19,678 nucleotides of DNA from Candidatus Omnitrophota bacterium (GTDB taxonomy: Bacteria > Hinthialibacterota > Hinthialibacteria > OLB16): assembly GCA_020632575.1 (NCBI GenBank), contig JACKFH010000051.1:1-19678 (forward strand), read 5' to 3'. How positions within the stretch are numbered: the stretch's first letter is position 1; every line of letters starts with the position of its first letter. Below, in pieces: positions 7,976 through 15,494 of the stretch. Made by a program: the position numbers and the translations under genes. The notes under the pieces are model-generated. The model was not told the DNA's origin and made no database searches. It saw only the letters and a program-made list of their open reading frames with translations.

Positions 7976-8722
7976 CTATCGCGCAATCGGTTGACCGCGA
8001 TAGACCGTGACCGGAGATCCCTCGGCGACAAAGGCGGAATCGGGATTGGGGCCGATGAATTCGGTGAAGACTTCCCCATAGAGGGATTCGATATCAGCGC
8101 TCAGCTCGGCGCTTTCCGCTCGGTGGACCCGCCATGGGGGATGCTCGACCCGGTATTCGAGAGTTGTGCCATCTTTCTGGGCGGCGTAACCCCAGTAATG
8201 CTCGGCGATGAATTGTTGTTCGGAACCCTCGGCGAGGGGAACGGGATCGCCCAGGATGGTTGCGAGCATCCGGTGGGTTTCGCTCTGAAATCTCCAGGAA
8301 TACTCCAGGGTTCCCTTTCGCGCCGCGCCTTCCTCGCGGAATTCCAGGCGATGGCCCATCGGGAGGGATTGGTAGTTCTCGTTGTAAAAGACACGGGCTG
8401 TCCAGGCGATGGCGAAACGAGGGACGAGTTCCTTGATGAATACGACGCCTCGGCGCCAGCCCTCCTCGCCTTTGTACCGAACATAGAACCGGAGATTGAC
8501 CTCCTCGAAGTCCTGGTGGAAAGGAATGGGAAATCCAAGAACTCGGGTCTTGAGGAAGAGGAATCCGACCACCGAGCAGTAGGTCCTCCCTTCCCAATCG
8601 TCGATCTCGGTTCCGTTGGGGACGAAGGGTTCGAGCACCGCCGGATCGATCTCATAGTTGAGCATCATGAGGTGGCGCCATTCGGCGGTCAGGAAGGGGG
8701 ACGCCTTTTCGGGTTCGACCAT
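7976..8722 (-). CDS. DUF2071 (YqjF-like) protein
   Basis: Seen: 248 residues, no signal peptide or membrane segment. The opening FLTAEWRHLMMLNYEIDP, followed by PFVPNGTEIDDWEGRTYCSVVGFLF, and a central FEEVNLRFYVRYKGEEGWRRGVVFIKELVPR are the hallmark of DUF2071/YqjF proteins, which share a fold with acetoacetate decarboxylase. Function is unknown in the family. It lies 69 bases upstream of the DUF1593 gene on the same strand, so the two may be co-transcribed. The start ATG 8722 has no properly spaced Shine-Dalgarno (AGGA is only one base away), and a TAGTAT box lies nine bases upstream of the ATG, so a very short or absent leader is possible. Confidence 0.88.
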   Translation of the reverse strand: MVEPEKASPFLTAEWRHLMMLNYEIDPAVLEPFVPNGTEIDDWEGRTYCSVVGFLFLKTRVLGFPIPFHQDFEEVNLRFYVRYKGEEGWRRGVVFIKELVPRFAIAWTARVFYNENYQSLPMGHRLEFREEGAARKGTLEYSWRFQSETHRMLATILGDPVPLAEGSEQQFIAEHYWGYAAQKDGTTLEYRVEHPPWRVHRAESAELSADIESLYGEVFTEFIGPNPDSAFVAEGSPVTVYRGQPIAR

Positions 8723-8731
8723 ATCCTGAGA

Positions 8732-8737
8732 ATACTA
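8732..8737 (-). promoter_or_regulatory. Possible -10 box for the DUF2071 gene
   Basis: TAGTAT on the minus strand (8737-8732) lies nine bases before ATG 8722. A transcript start seven bases further would leave only about three bases of leader. The upstream TTGCTA is 15 bases away, a short spacer. Weak evidence. Confidence 0.3.
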
Positions 8738-8785
8738 CCTCTTGAGGGAGACTAGCAACCGATTTGTTTCGGATCTGACAGTGAC

Positions 8786-8814
8786 TTGGCGATCGAGGCG
8801 GTCCTGAATACAAT
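8786..8814 (+). promoter_or_regulatory. Sigma70-type promoter for the metallophosphoesterase gene
   Basis: -35 TTGGCG (8786-8791), 17-base spacer, -10 TACAAT (8809-8814). Transcript start expected near 8821, giving a leader of about 34 bases with GGAG at 8845-8848. The promoter covers upstream in-frame codons and so supports the start at 8855. Confidence 0.65.
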
Positions 8815-8854
8815 CGACTTTCAAATGATTTCGATTCAAAGGATGGAGCCGAAG

Positions 8855-10708
8855 ATGTTTTCCCGATTTGCCTATCTTCCAATCACGATTGCACTGTTGC
8901 TCGCCCTGCCCTTGTGGGCGCAGGTTCCGGAGATTCAACAACAAGTCGAGGGGCCAAAGAAACCGTGGACCAGTCTGGATGTGCGTTTCGCGCCGAGAGA
9001 TTTCCAGTTCGCCGTGGTGACCGACAACACCGGGACGCCACGCCCGGGGATCTTTCGGGAGGCGATGGACAAGTTGAACCTTCTGCAGCCCTCCTTTGTG
9101 ATGAGCATCGGCGATTTGATCGACGGGTATGTGGACACCTCGGCGGAGCTTCACGATCAATGGGACGATTTCATGTTGGATCTGAATGTCCTCAAGGTTC
9201 CCTTCTTTTTTGTCCCCGGCAATCACGATGTGGGGCGTCCGCTTTGGTATGATGTTTACCGCGAGCGCATCGGACCGACTTATTACTATTTCATTTATCA
9301 GGACGTTCTCTTTCTTTGCCTGGATTCGAACGATGGAGAACGGCATGGCACGGGATACAGCGAGGAGCAGATGGAGTGGGCGAAAAAAGTTCTCGCCGAC
9401 CATCCGGATGTGCGGTGGACCCTGGTGTTTCAGCACAAACCTTTCTGGCTGAGTTCCCCTAAGGATTGGGAGCGGCTCCGACCAGCCCTGGCCGATCGCC
9501 CTTGCACTGTCTTCGCGGGGCATATTCACAACTATGTCTATGCCGAGGACAAGGGGATCCGTTACATCACCATGGGGACCACTGGCGGCGGGACCCCGCT
9601 AAGGGGCGAGGCGCTGGGCGAGTTCGACCATGTGATGTGGGTGACGATGACGGACGATGGGCCGATCATGGCGGCGCTGGCGCTCGATGGCATTCTTCCG
9701 GTCGATCTTAGGACCGCTGAAAAGGCCAAGCAGATGGAGGTTTTTTCGAGAAACTCGGCGGTGACCGCCTCGCCGATTCTGGTGGAGGGCGGCGAATTTT
9801 CCGATGGGACCTCTCGGTTGGAGATTCTCAACCCTCTGGATCAGCCCCTCCGATTCGATGGACTGATCGAAACTCCGGAGGGTGTGCTCGCGACTCCGAA
9901 CGCGTTCCATGAAATCATTCCAGCGGGTGAGAAGTTGTCCACTGAAGTGAGACTGCAATCCGAACAACCGGTCGATGTCGCCGCGTTGCAGCCGGCGGTT
10001 TTGCACTGGGAAGCGCACTACGATTTCGCTCAGGCTCCCTCTATGGACCTGGAGGGGAAACGTAGGATTGTGATTGAGACCGAGCACGCCATTCCGGTGG
10101 CCCGAGATATCGCGGTCGACGGCAACCTCGAGGATTGGGACGATCTCCCTTACGTGGTGACTCAACCGGCGGATGTCTACACCAACGAACAGTCCTGGAC
10201 CGGAGCGCGGGATTGCAGCTTCCGATTTGGAGTCGCCGAGGACGACAAATTCCTGTATGTGGCGATCGCCACCGAGGACGATCAAACGGACACGGACGAT
10301 GTGAAGGTTTATCAGGATTTTGCGGCGGTCTATGTCAACGCGGTCCCTGGCCGAGAGGTTGCCGAAGAGGTTCAGGAAAAAGCCTTGTTCAGCCTCCTTG
10401 CCGGCGAGGATCTCTCCAAGGCCGACCGAGAACTTTTCGAAGAAAATAGCGGTCCGAAGGGAGCGGAGACGGCGGCCTCATTTACCGGGGACGGTCATGC
10501 TTACGAGTTCGCCATTCCAGTCGATTTCCTGGAGGAGATCCAAAAGGGGGGCGACCGGACCATTCAGTTGAATGTGGGGGTCAACGATTACGACCCGAGC
10601 CAGGCGCGGTTGGGGGTGTCGGTCCTTTTCTGGAGGCCACGCTGGGATGCCTCGGGACACTTTCCGGAGTCCGGGATCTTCCATCGGCCAGAGCAAGGGA
10701 CGAAGTGA
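8855..10708 (+). CDS. Secreted metallophosphoesterase with C-terminal CBM9-like domain
   Basis: Seen: 617 residues from ATG 8855 (GGAG six bases upstream; signal peptide FAYLPITIALLLALPLWAQ directly after the start). The calcineurin-like domain (about 50-285) has GD at 86-87, GNHD at 122-125, H194 in FQHKPFW, and GHIH at 222-225. The first motif, normally D-x-H, is D57-N-T59, so one metal-ligand His is missing. Residues about 300-400 are a beta linker domain. Residues about 415-610 (VDGNLEDWDDLPY, CSFRFGVAEDDKFLYVAI, FAIPVDFL, LNVGVNDYD) match the CBM9/DOMON-like fold found at the end of many secreted proteins. Known: such enzymes cleave phosphate mono- or diesters. Inference: an exported phosphoesterase held on glycan. 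It stands alone behind its own promoter and faces the convergent gene at 10722. Confidence 0.83.
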   Translation: MFSRFAYLPITIALLLALPLWAQVPEIQQQVEGPKKPWTSLDVRFAPRDFQFAVVTDNTGTPRPGIFREAMDKLNLLQPSFVMSIGDLIDGYVDTSAELHDQWDDFMLDLNVLKVPFFFVPGNHDVGRPLWYDVYRERIGPTYYYFIYQDVLFLCLDSNDGERHGTGYSEEQMEWAKKVLADHPDVRWTLVFQHKPFWLSSPKDWERLRPALADRPCTVFAGHIHNYVYAEDKGIRYITMGTTGGGTPLRGEALGEFDHVMWVTMTDDGPIMAALALDGILPVDLRTAEKAKQMEVFSRNSAVTASPILVEGGEFSDGTSRLEILNPLDQPLRFDGLIETPEGVLATPNAFHEIIPAGEKLSTEVRLQSEQPVDVAALQPAVLHWEAHYDFAQAPSMDLEGKRRIVIETEHAIPVARDIAVDGNLEDWDDLPYVVTQPADVYTNEQSWTGARDCSFRFGVAEDDKFLYVAIATEDDQTDTDDVKVYQDFAAVYVNAVPGREVAEEVQEKALFSLLAGEDLSKADRELFEENSGPKGAETAASFTGDGHAYEFAIPVDFLEEIQKGGDRTIQLNVGVNDYDPSQARLGVSVLFWRPRWDASGHFPESGIFHRPEQGTK

Positions 10709-10721
10709 GGATGGACGCGAT

Positions 10722-12983
10722 TTAGTGGTTATTCGCGTTGGCCTCGACCCTCGCGAGGAGGGCAAACCGTTCGAGAAGTGTCAGCGTTTGATTGAGCGAC
10801 TCCTTTTCAGGGCCGCTGAGGACTATCTCGTCCCCTGTGAATTGAAGGAAACCCTTGCCCTTCCAAGCGGGATGGTCGGGGTTCGGTAATGCCTCCGGAA
10901 GGGAAACGGTTTCTTCGATCCTGACATGTAGAGGCTTCTTGTGTCGGGGGCCGGAGTCTGGTTCCCCTCGACCGAGGCTTTGGACGATTCGCTCGGCCTC
11001 AGAAATGGCCTCCCTTGACCCCTCTTCCAGCATCATCCCCCGTTCCGCGATGGCCTCCAAAAGTTCGGCGGGGTCCTCCAGAAGACAATACGCTTTCATA
11101 TCAGGGGTCGGGAAGTTGGCCTCGGCCGCGAGCAAAACCGACTGCCATTGCCAAGCATCCTTCGGCTCGGCCTCTCCCACCGCGAAGTTGAACCCGCAGG
11201 CGCCATCGGCGCCCCCCCTTCGCGAGGCGGTGATGACTCGAAGGAACTGGCTGGGGTGGGTGAGGAACCCGCGCATGGGGAGGAAGACCACTCGACTCGC
11301 GCCCGCGTCCTTCCAACGGCGGACCATGTATTCGGCCTGGTTGTACTCGATCCCATAGTAGAAGGGGAAGACGGTGAGCGGCTCGCCGATCTCGGCGATC
11401 TTCTCGAAAAAAGGCTTGTGGAAATCGAGCGCATCGACATGCGCAACGCCTGGGCTGGGGGTGTAAAACCAGACCCCGCCCTTGGGGGCCGACTCTCGCA
11501 CCGTTTTCAGGACGGTCAACCACTTGTCCCGGAAGCAGGAGGCCCAATAGAGGACACGCTCCTCTTGAGTCGCGAGGGCCATCGGCTTTCCAAAGTCAGC
11601 CATGAAATCCCGAGTCGGCGGAATCGACTCCCAATAGTAGTGATCCTCATCCTGGCCATGCGATTCGGCTTGTTGGGTCTCCGGTCGTGGTTCGGCGTAG
11701 TAGGAATCGAAGGAGGGGAGGCCCTCTTTGAAGTTTCCCTCACCGGCGAGGAACATTTCCATGCCCAACTGGTGTCCCTTCTCGATTCTTTCGGCGGTCC
11801 GGTCGGGATCGTCGATGGAGGTGATCACTAGGTTGCAGTCCCAATGGTTGAGAGTCTCCAGATCTTTCAGGGCCTGATCGGGTTTGGCGCGGAGATTCAG
11901 TCCCCGGACTTTGGGACGGTCGATCTCCGCAAGGAGGTCCGGAAGGCTGACACGTCGATCGGGGTCGACCGGCGCCCTTTTGAATTCGGCGGGAACGATG
12001 TGTCGAAATTCGGTTTCGAGAACTTTTGAGGTTGCGCTCAAATCGACGGGCTCCGGTTCGGTGGGGATTTCCCTCAAAAATCGGATCTGGTATCGGAGGA
12101 TCGTCGATTCGCCGGGTTTCAGGTCCGCCGGTTCCGGGGTGAGTTCGACGGTCCAATGGTTCCAATCCTGGGATAGGCGGCAATCGAGGAGCGTGTTTCG
12201 CCCGGCGACGATTTCATAGCCTCGGTTCATTCCTTCCGAATAGGCGAAGAATGAAGTTCCCGTTCCCTCGAAGGGCGCCTCGATCCTTTCGAAATCGGCA
12301 TTCGAGGCCATGCCGAAATCGCTCCAATTGAAACGCTGCTCATAGAGGATGCGGGGCTCGACCCTTTGAAGTTCCTGGGTTCCCGAGTTGGTGAAGCGAG
12401 CGAGAACCTGAATATATCGCTCCCCTTTCGGGACGACAAAGAAATGCTCCATGAGAAGCGGATTGGCGACACCCCTCTCCCGTCCCTCCTGAGAGGCGGA
12501 GGTGCGGTTTTTGATCGCCAGGATGTCGGCGTTCCCGATCTGCCCGAGATCGAAACCGCTGTGTGGTACAAAGGTGAGGGTTTCCGTGGCGTCCCCCACT
12601 GTGTGAATCGCCTCGCACTGGTGCGCCAATTCGGCGGGATCATCGACCAGGGAGAAGCCGCTCCGGATGCGCCAATAAGGGAGGGTGTAATCCGCGAGGG
12701 GTCTTCCCGGGACCATGGCGAAGTGGAGACGGAATGGGCCATTGTCGAGGCGAGTGACGCTATAGATGGGACGACCAAACTCCGAACCCTCGGTCCCCCA
12801 CCAACGCGCTCGATAGGTTTCGACCCGATTGATCGCCGTTATCTCCTCCGCCCAAGCGGGTGTTGCGACTAGAAGAAACAAGACGATAACGATCCCCTCA
12901 CAACCCCTTTTAGGAATGCCGGATAAGCGACTGAATCGAATTAGGCGGAGAGCAAAAGGAAATCTTGTTGGATCGAGAGACAT
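10722..12983 (-). CDS. Large secreted protein of unknown function, possible TIM-barrel glycosidase-like core
   Basis: I do not recognise the family. Seen: 753 residues from ATG 12983, which has GAGG six bases upstream; a GTG at 12998 is less likely. A hydrophobic stretch GIVIVLFLLVATPAWA at about 30-45 ends in a plausible signal-peptidase site (AWA/EE), but the preceding n-region is unusually long. Residues about 50-330 are beta-rich (ARFTNSGTQELQRVEPRILYEQRFNW; glycoside-type N-terminal sandwich look). Residues about 355-650 alternate strands and helices as in a TIM barrel: NLVITSIDDPDRTAERI, GVWFYTPSPGVAHVDALDF, PLTVFPFYYGIEYNQAEYM, SRVVFLPMRGF. A short C-terminal tail follows. Acidic candidates such as E400 in LAGEGNFKEG and E541 in YGIEYNQ cannot be assigned. 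Inference: extracellular carbohydrate-related protein. Confidence 0.75.
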   Translation of the reverse strand: MSLDPTRFPFALRLIRFSRLSGIPKRGCEGIVIVLFLLVATPAWAEEITAINRVETYRARWWGTEGSEFGRPIYSVTRLDNGPFRLHFAMVPGRPLADYTLPYWRIRSGFSLVDDPAELAHQCEAIHTVGDATETLTFVPHSGFDLGQIGNADILAIKNRTSASQEGRERGVANPLLMEHFFVVPKGERYIQVLARFTNSGTQELQRVEPRILYEQRFNWSDFGMASNADFERIEAPFEGTGTSFFAYSEGMNRGYEIVAGRNTLLDCRLSQDWNHWTVELTPEPADLKPGESTILRYQIRFLREIPTEPEPVDLSATSKVLETEFRHIVPAEFKRAPVDPDRRVSLPDLLAEIDRPKVRGLNLRAKPDQALKDLETLNHWDCNLVITSIDDPDRTAERIEKGHQLGMEMFLAGEGNFKEGLPSFDSYYAEPRPETQQAESHGQDEDHYYWESIPPTRDFMADFGKPMALATQEERVLYWASCFRDKWLTVLKTVRESAPKGGVWFYTPSPGVAHVDALDFHKPFFEKIAEIGEPLTVFPFYYGIEYNQAEYMVRRWKDAGASRVVFLPMRGFLTHPSQFLRVITASRRGGADGACGFNFAVGEAEPKDAWQWQSVLLAAEANFPTPDMKAYCLLEDPAELLEAIAERGMMLEEGSREAISEAERIVQSLGRGEPDSGPRHKKPLHVRIEETVSLPEALPNPDHPAWKGKGFLQFTGDEIVLSGPEKESLNQTLTLLERFALLARVEANANNH

Positions 12984-13012
12984 GGGAGACCTCACCACCG
13001 GTGCGATCTCCC

Positions 13013-13018
13013 TTTATA
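13013..13018 (-). promoter_or_regulatory. Possible -10 box for the 753-residue protein gene
   Basis: TATAAA on the minus strand (13018-13013) lies 29 bases before ATG 12983. It has no good -35 and sits just past the upstream gene's terminator. An 8-base palindrome CACCGGTG (12996-13003) lies between box and start. Confidence 0.35.
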
Positions 13019-13034
13019 GGACACCGGGGGCGTA

Positions 13035-13072
13035 AAAGGAAAGGGGCGACCTTCCGGTCGCCCCCATTTTTT
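13035..13072 (-). terminator. Strong terminator between the beta-helix gene and the next gene
   Basis: A perfect 9-bp GC-rich stem (13043-13051 with 13056-13064). Read on the minus strand the loop is GGAA (GNRA type), followed by TTTCCTTTT. Read on the plus strand it is followed by six T (13067-13072), so it may work in both directions. It sits 24 bases past the end of the beta-helix gene. Confidence 0.85.
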
Positions 13073-13095
13073 CAACAGATTGTATCGATTGAATC

Positions 13096-14745
13096 TTAGT
13101 AGACGTTCCAGTCGAGAACGGCAACCGGCTCATTCTCTTGAGCGCCGATGTCGATACCATCGCCACCGCCAGTGCGGGGATTGCTGCCATCGACGTCTTG
13201 AGCGCCAACGGTGCCAGCGATCGCCGAGTAGGCTGCATCGTTACCACCACCGAGGTAAGCGCCAGTCGGGTTGAGTTGCTGAACCGGCTTGACGCCCCAG
13301 TTGGTGTCGGCTGGAATCGAAAGAGCGGTGCCGTCGCTGTAAGCCGGATCGGCGTTAACAGCGCCAGTGTTGGAGGAGACGGTTCCGACCACGTCGCCAC
13401 CGCCATTGCCGAAGAAACCATTGTTGACCAAATTGATCGTCAAGGTTCCACCAGTCGCGGTCGCGGTGTGATTCACACCGATCGCGGCGCCACCGCCATC
13501 GCCATGAAGAATGTTGTTGGCGATGGTCATCGTGCACGAGGAACCGGCAAGACCAACGTCGCCGTCGGTGAGGATTCCAGCGCCGTTGTAACCGTAGAAG
13601 GTGTTGTTCACAACACTCCAGTTGGCCGTTTGAATGATGGTGCGGCCAGCCGTGTCATTCGGACGAAGACGCAGGCTCCGGTTGGAAGCGCTGGTTCCGC
13701 TGATGATGTTGTTGGCGATAATGGCGGTCGCGTAGAGGCCACCGTCACGGTCGCTAAGTTCGATGGCGTCATCGCCACCAGAGATATCGAAGACACAACG
13801 ATTGACAAGACCAGTCTCCATGGCGCCATGCATGGTGGCGACACGAGGAATGTTCTGGCTGAAGCAATCTTCAATGGTCAGGTAAGCGATACCACGATCC
13901 TTCTGCTCACGGCCACGGGGCTGGAAGATGTTGTCGCCCCAATTGCGCATGATGCATCCGCTGGCGGCCACGCCACCGATCTGATAGAAGGTGTTGGGAT
14001 CCGCGAAGGAATCGAAACCGTGGAAGTACACCGCGGTGCTTCCGAAGATCGACTGGTCGATCACGCTCTCGCCATCCCAAATGCAGTTGTTGAAGGTGTA
14101 CTCGTTGTCGGCGCCGATGTTGGCGTTGACAGCGCTGGTGATGTTGATGTTGTTGTTGAAGTCCCAGAAGTCATCGTAACCTTGAGAAGCGGTGGTTCCA
14201 TTGGTGAAGAGGCAGTCTTCGAAGACGGTGCCGGCGGACATGCCGTTCATGGCGTAGCCGAGGGAACCGTGACGAATATCGACGTTCTCATAGGTGACAT
14301 TGTTTCCACAGTGAACCAGACCGGCTTCGAAGAAGTCGGCGGGATCGCTCGGGAACATACCGTAGGGCTGCTGGGTTTTGTCATCGCCGTTGATGTAGGT
14401 CAGGACCGGTGGGTTATTGGGATCCTCGCCCTTGAGGGTCAGAGAATCGGTGTGGCTGGCATAAGCCGCTTCCACGGTGGCCAGGGTCATGTTGAAGACG
14501 TTGGGGTAGCGAACCGAGTCCGCGCCCGCGTCACCGTTGGCGGTGAACTGCTGATCGTAGACACCAGGTCCGATCAGAATGACGTCATTGACACCGTTGT
14601 TGTAATCCAAGGACTCGAGAGCCGCTTGGATCGTGGTGAAGTTGCCCGACCCATCCTTGCGGACGGTGAAAGTGTCGGCGAAAGTGGCTGAGCACACAGC
14701 CAGCGAAAGAGTTAAAAGACACAGGACTTTAATCCGATTAAGCAT
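13096..14745 (-). CDS. Secreted right-handed beta-helix protein, apparently highly expressed
   Basis: Seen: 549 residues from ATG 14745 with GGAGG six bases upstream. Signal peptide at 1-23 (IKVLCLLTLSLAVCSATFA). The mature protein opens FTVRKDGSGNFTTIQAALES, the motif that starts pectinesterase- and pectate-lyase-type helices. Then come many Asn-, Gly- and Ile-rich coils of the NNxxxG, VNNTFYGYN, IANNIL and LVNNGFFGNGGG kind, each about one helical turn, ending GIDIGAQENEP. No membrane anchor or sorting motif is visible. Known: this fold serves lyases, glycosidases and surface adhesins. Catalytic residues were not identified, so an enzymatic role is not supported over a structural one. Odd: codons are strongly biased to AAC, ACC, ATC, GTC, TAC and TTC, unlike neighbours rich in GCG, CGG and GGG. 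With the promoter, leader hairpins and terminator, this suggests an abundant exported or surface protein. Confidence 0.85.
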   Translation of the reverse strand: MLNRIKVLCLLTLSLAVCSATFADTFTVRKDGSGNFTTIQAALESLDYNNGVNDVILIGPGVYDQQFTANGDAGADSVRYPNVFNMTLATVEAAYASHTDSLTLKGEDPNNPPVLTYINGDDKTQQPYGMFPSDPADFFEAGLVHCGNNVTYENVDIRHGSLGYAMNGMSAGTVFEDCLFTNGTTASQGYDDFWDFNNNINITSAVNANIGADNEYTFNNCIWDGESVIDQSIFGSTAVYFHGFDSFADPNTFYQIGGVAASGCIMRNWGDNIFQPRGREQKDRGIAYLTIEDCFSQNIPRVATMHGAMETGLVNRCVFDISGGDDAIELSDRDGGLYATAIIANNIISGTSASNRSLRLRPNDTAGRTIIQTANWSVVNNTFYGYNGAGILTDGDVGLAGSSCTMTIANNILHGDGGGAAIGVNHTATATGGTLTINLVNNGFFGNGGGDVVGTVSSNTGAVNADPAYSDGTALSIPADTNWGVKPVQQLNPTGAYLGGGNDAAYSAIAGTVGAQDVDGSNPRTGGGDGIDIGAQENEPVAVLDWNVY

Positions 14746-14766
14746 TGTTTTCCTCCGTTTAGATTG

Positions 14767-14785
14767 CCTTATTCAGCGAATAAGG
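14767..14785 (-). promoter_or_regulatory. Leader hairpin before the beta-helix start
   Basis: CCTTATTC-AGC-GAATAAGG forms a perfect 8-bp stem with a 3-base loop, just upstream of the GGAGG site. A second inverted repeat, GATCCCTC/GAGGGATC with a 9-base loop, lies further upstream in the same leader (14847-14871). Such leader stems can protect mRNA ends. Role inferred. Confidence 0.5.
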
Positions 14786-14918
14786 AGTTCAAAGATAAAA
14801 GGTACAGATAAAAAACCAGAACTCAAATAGTAGTTGGTTTAGGTTCGATCCCTCAGTAATCTCGAGGGATCAAAAAGAAATAGCCCTCCTTTCCTGCACA
14901 TAGGGTATTGACGAACAA

Positions 14919-14947
14919 ATACTAGTCCAAAAATCCCTGGATTGCAA
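14919..14947 (-). promoter_or_regulatory. Strong sigma70-type promoter of the beta-helix gene
   Basis: Minus strand: -35 TTGCAA (14947-14942), 17-base spacer, -10 TAGTAT (14924-14919). A run of six A (14957-14952) lies just upstream of the -35, where an UP element would sit. Transcript start expected near 14912, giving a leader of about 165 bases to ATG 14745. Confidence 0.65.
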
Positions 14948-14993
14948 CTCATTTTTTCGGTCCTGGGAAATTTGCCCTAAGTCATGGAATCTG

Positions 14994-15015
14994 AGTGGCT
15001 TGAAGCCACTTTTTT
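14994..15015 (+). terminator. Orphan terminator-like hairpin on the plus strand
   Basis: AGTGGCT-TGA-AGCCACT (7-bp stem) followed by T-run to 15015. No plus-strand gene precedes it within the stretch. It may end an unannotated small RNA, or block antisense transcription into the promoter region. Confidence 0.55.
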
Positions 15016-15060
15016 GCGTTAATCCAGGGCCTTTTCCTCAACTTTTTTGTCACTTTTGGG

Positions 15061-15081
15061 TCCCCATTTGGGGGATTTTTT
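15061..15081 (+). terminator. Second, weaker terminator-like hairpin
   Basis: TCCCC (15061-15065) pairs with GGGGA (15071-15075) around a 5-base loop, followed by six T (15076-15081). It is in tandem with the hairpin at 14994. The short stem makes function uncertain. Confidence 0.35.
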
Positions 15082-15235
15082 CCCTCGAACCCGGTTTTTC
15101 GAGGAGTTCCGCCCACTAATTCGCTTCAGAAAACCGCTTCAGGTGTTTCGAGGCGGGCTGTCAAAAGGCTACGGTCTATTTCGATCTCGCGGCGGCGGGT
15201 CCGCTGATTAGTCATAGGAGACGATGGTCAAGGTG

Positions 15236-15309
15236 CGTCATACCCGCGAAGGCGGGTATCCACGGCCCGGGGGCCACCCCTTTGGATTCCTGCCTTCGCA
15301 GGAATGACA
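15236..15309. repeat. REP-like pair of inverted palindromes
   Basis: Two 20-base hairpins face each other. One is ATACCCGC-GAAG-GCGGGTAT (15240-15259); the other is ATTCCTGC-CTTC-GCAGGAAT (15286-15305). The flanks TCA/TGA and TCCA/TGGA are also mirrored, so the second is the reverse complement of the first apart from changes that keep both stems paired. This layout matches dispersed REP/BIME-type repeats with a 'TTCCTGCCTTCGCAGGAA'-like core seen in many bacterial genomes. About 26 bases, GC-rich, separate the hairpins. Confidence 0.75.
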
Positions 15310-15494
15310 TAATCTTGCCTTGTCGGCCATTCCAAATAGTTTTCTTAGGAGTTTGGATGAGGGCAGTTTTTTTCATTCTTCGGATTATCGGCCCCTCCCA
15401 TCACAGGAGAAGAATTAAGTGACCCTCTATTATAGAGTCGGACTCTCGCCAAGGCGCGAGAACCTCGGAGAAGGAGATTCACCCTCGGACATCC

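Larger units (their letters stand above)
14746..15494. other. Gene-free stretch of about 750 bases
   Basis: No ORF here has coding character. It holds the beta-helix leader and promoter (to 14947), repeated T-runs on the plus strand (six T at 14952, 15010, 15043 and 15076; five T at 15095), two plus-strand terminator-like hairpins, an inverted repeat CCTCGAA/TTCGAGG (15083-15104), a REP-like pair of palindromes (15236-15309), and near the right end a palindrome CTCTAT-T-ATAGAG (15425-15437) containing a TATTAT that could be the -10 for the downstream operon. No good -35 for that box was found. Confidence 0.7.

Noticed and set aside
7295..8755. A 486-codon plus-strand frame crossing two minus-strand genes
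   Set aside because: It covers the DUF1593 and DUF2071 genes and the gap between them. Both minus-strand proteins have family motifs, while this frame has none and no Shine-Dalgarno.
13138..14691. A 517-codon open frame on the plus strand opposite the beta-helix gene
   Set aside because: It lies antisense to a gene with a signal peptide and helix repeats. The beta-helix gene avoids TTA, CTA and TCA, which leaves the complementary frame free of stops. Its translation is low-complexity, rich in V, D, G and A.
14746..14912. Beta-helix leader as a riboswitch
   Set aside because: Two simple stems are present, but no known riboswitch core or anti-terminator alternative could be drawn, and the gene's role suggests constitutive high expression instead.
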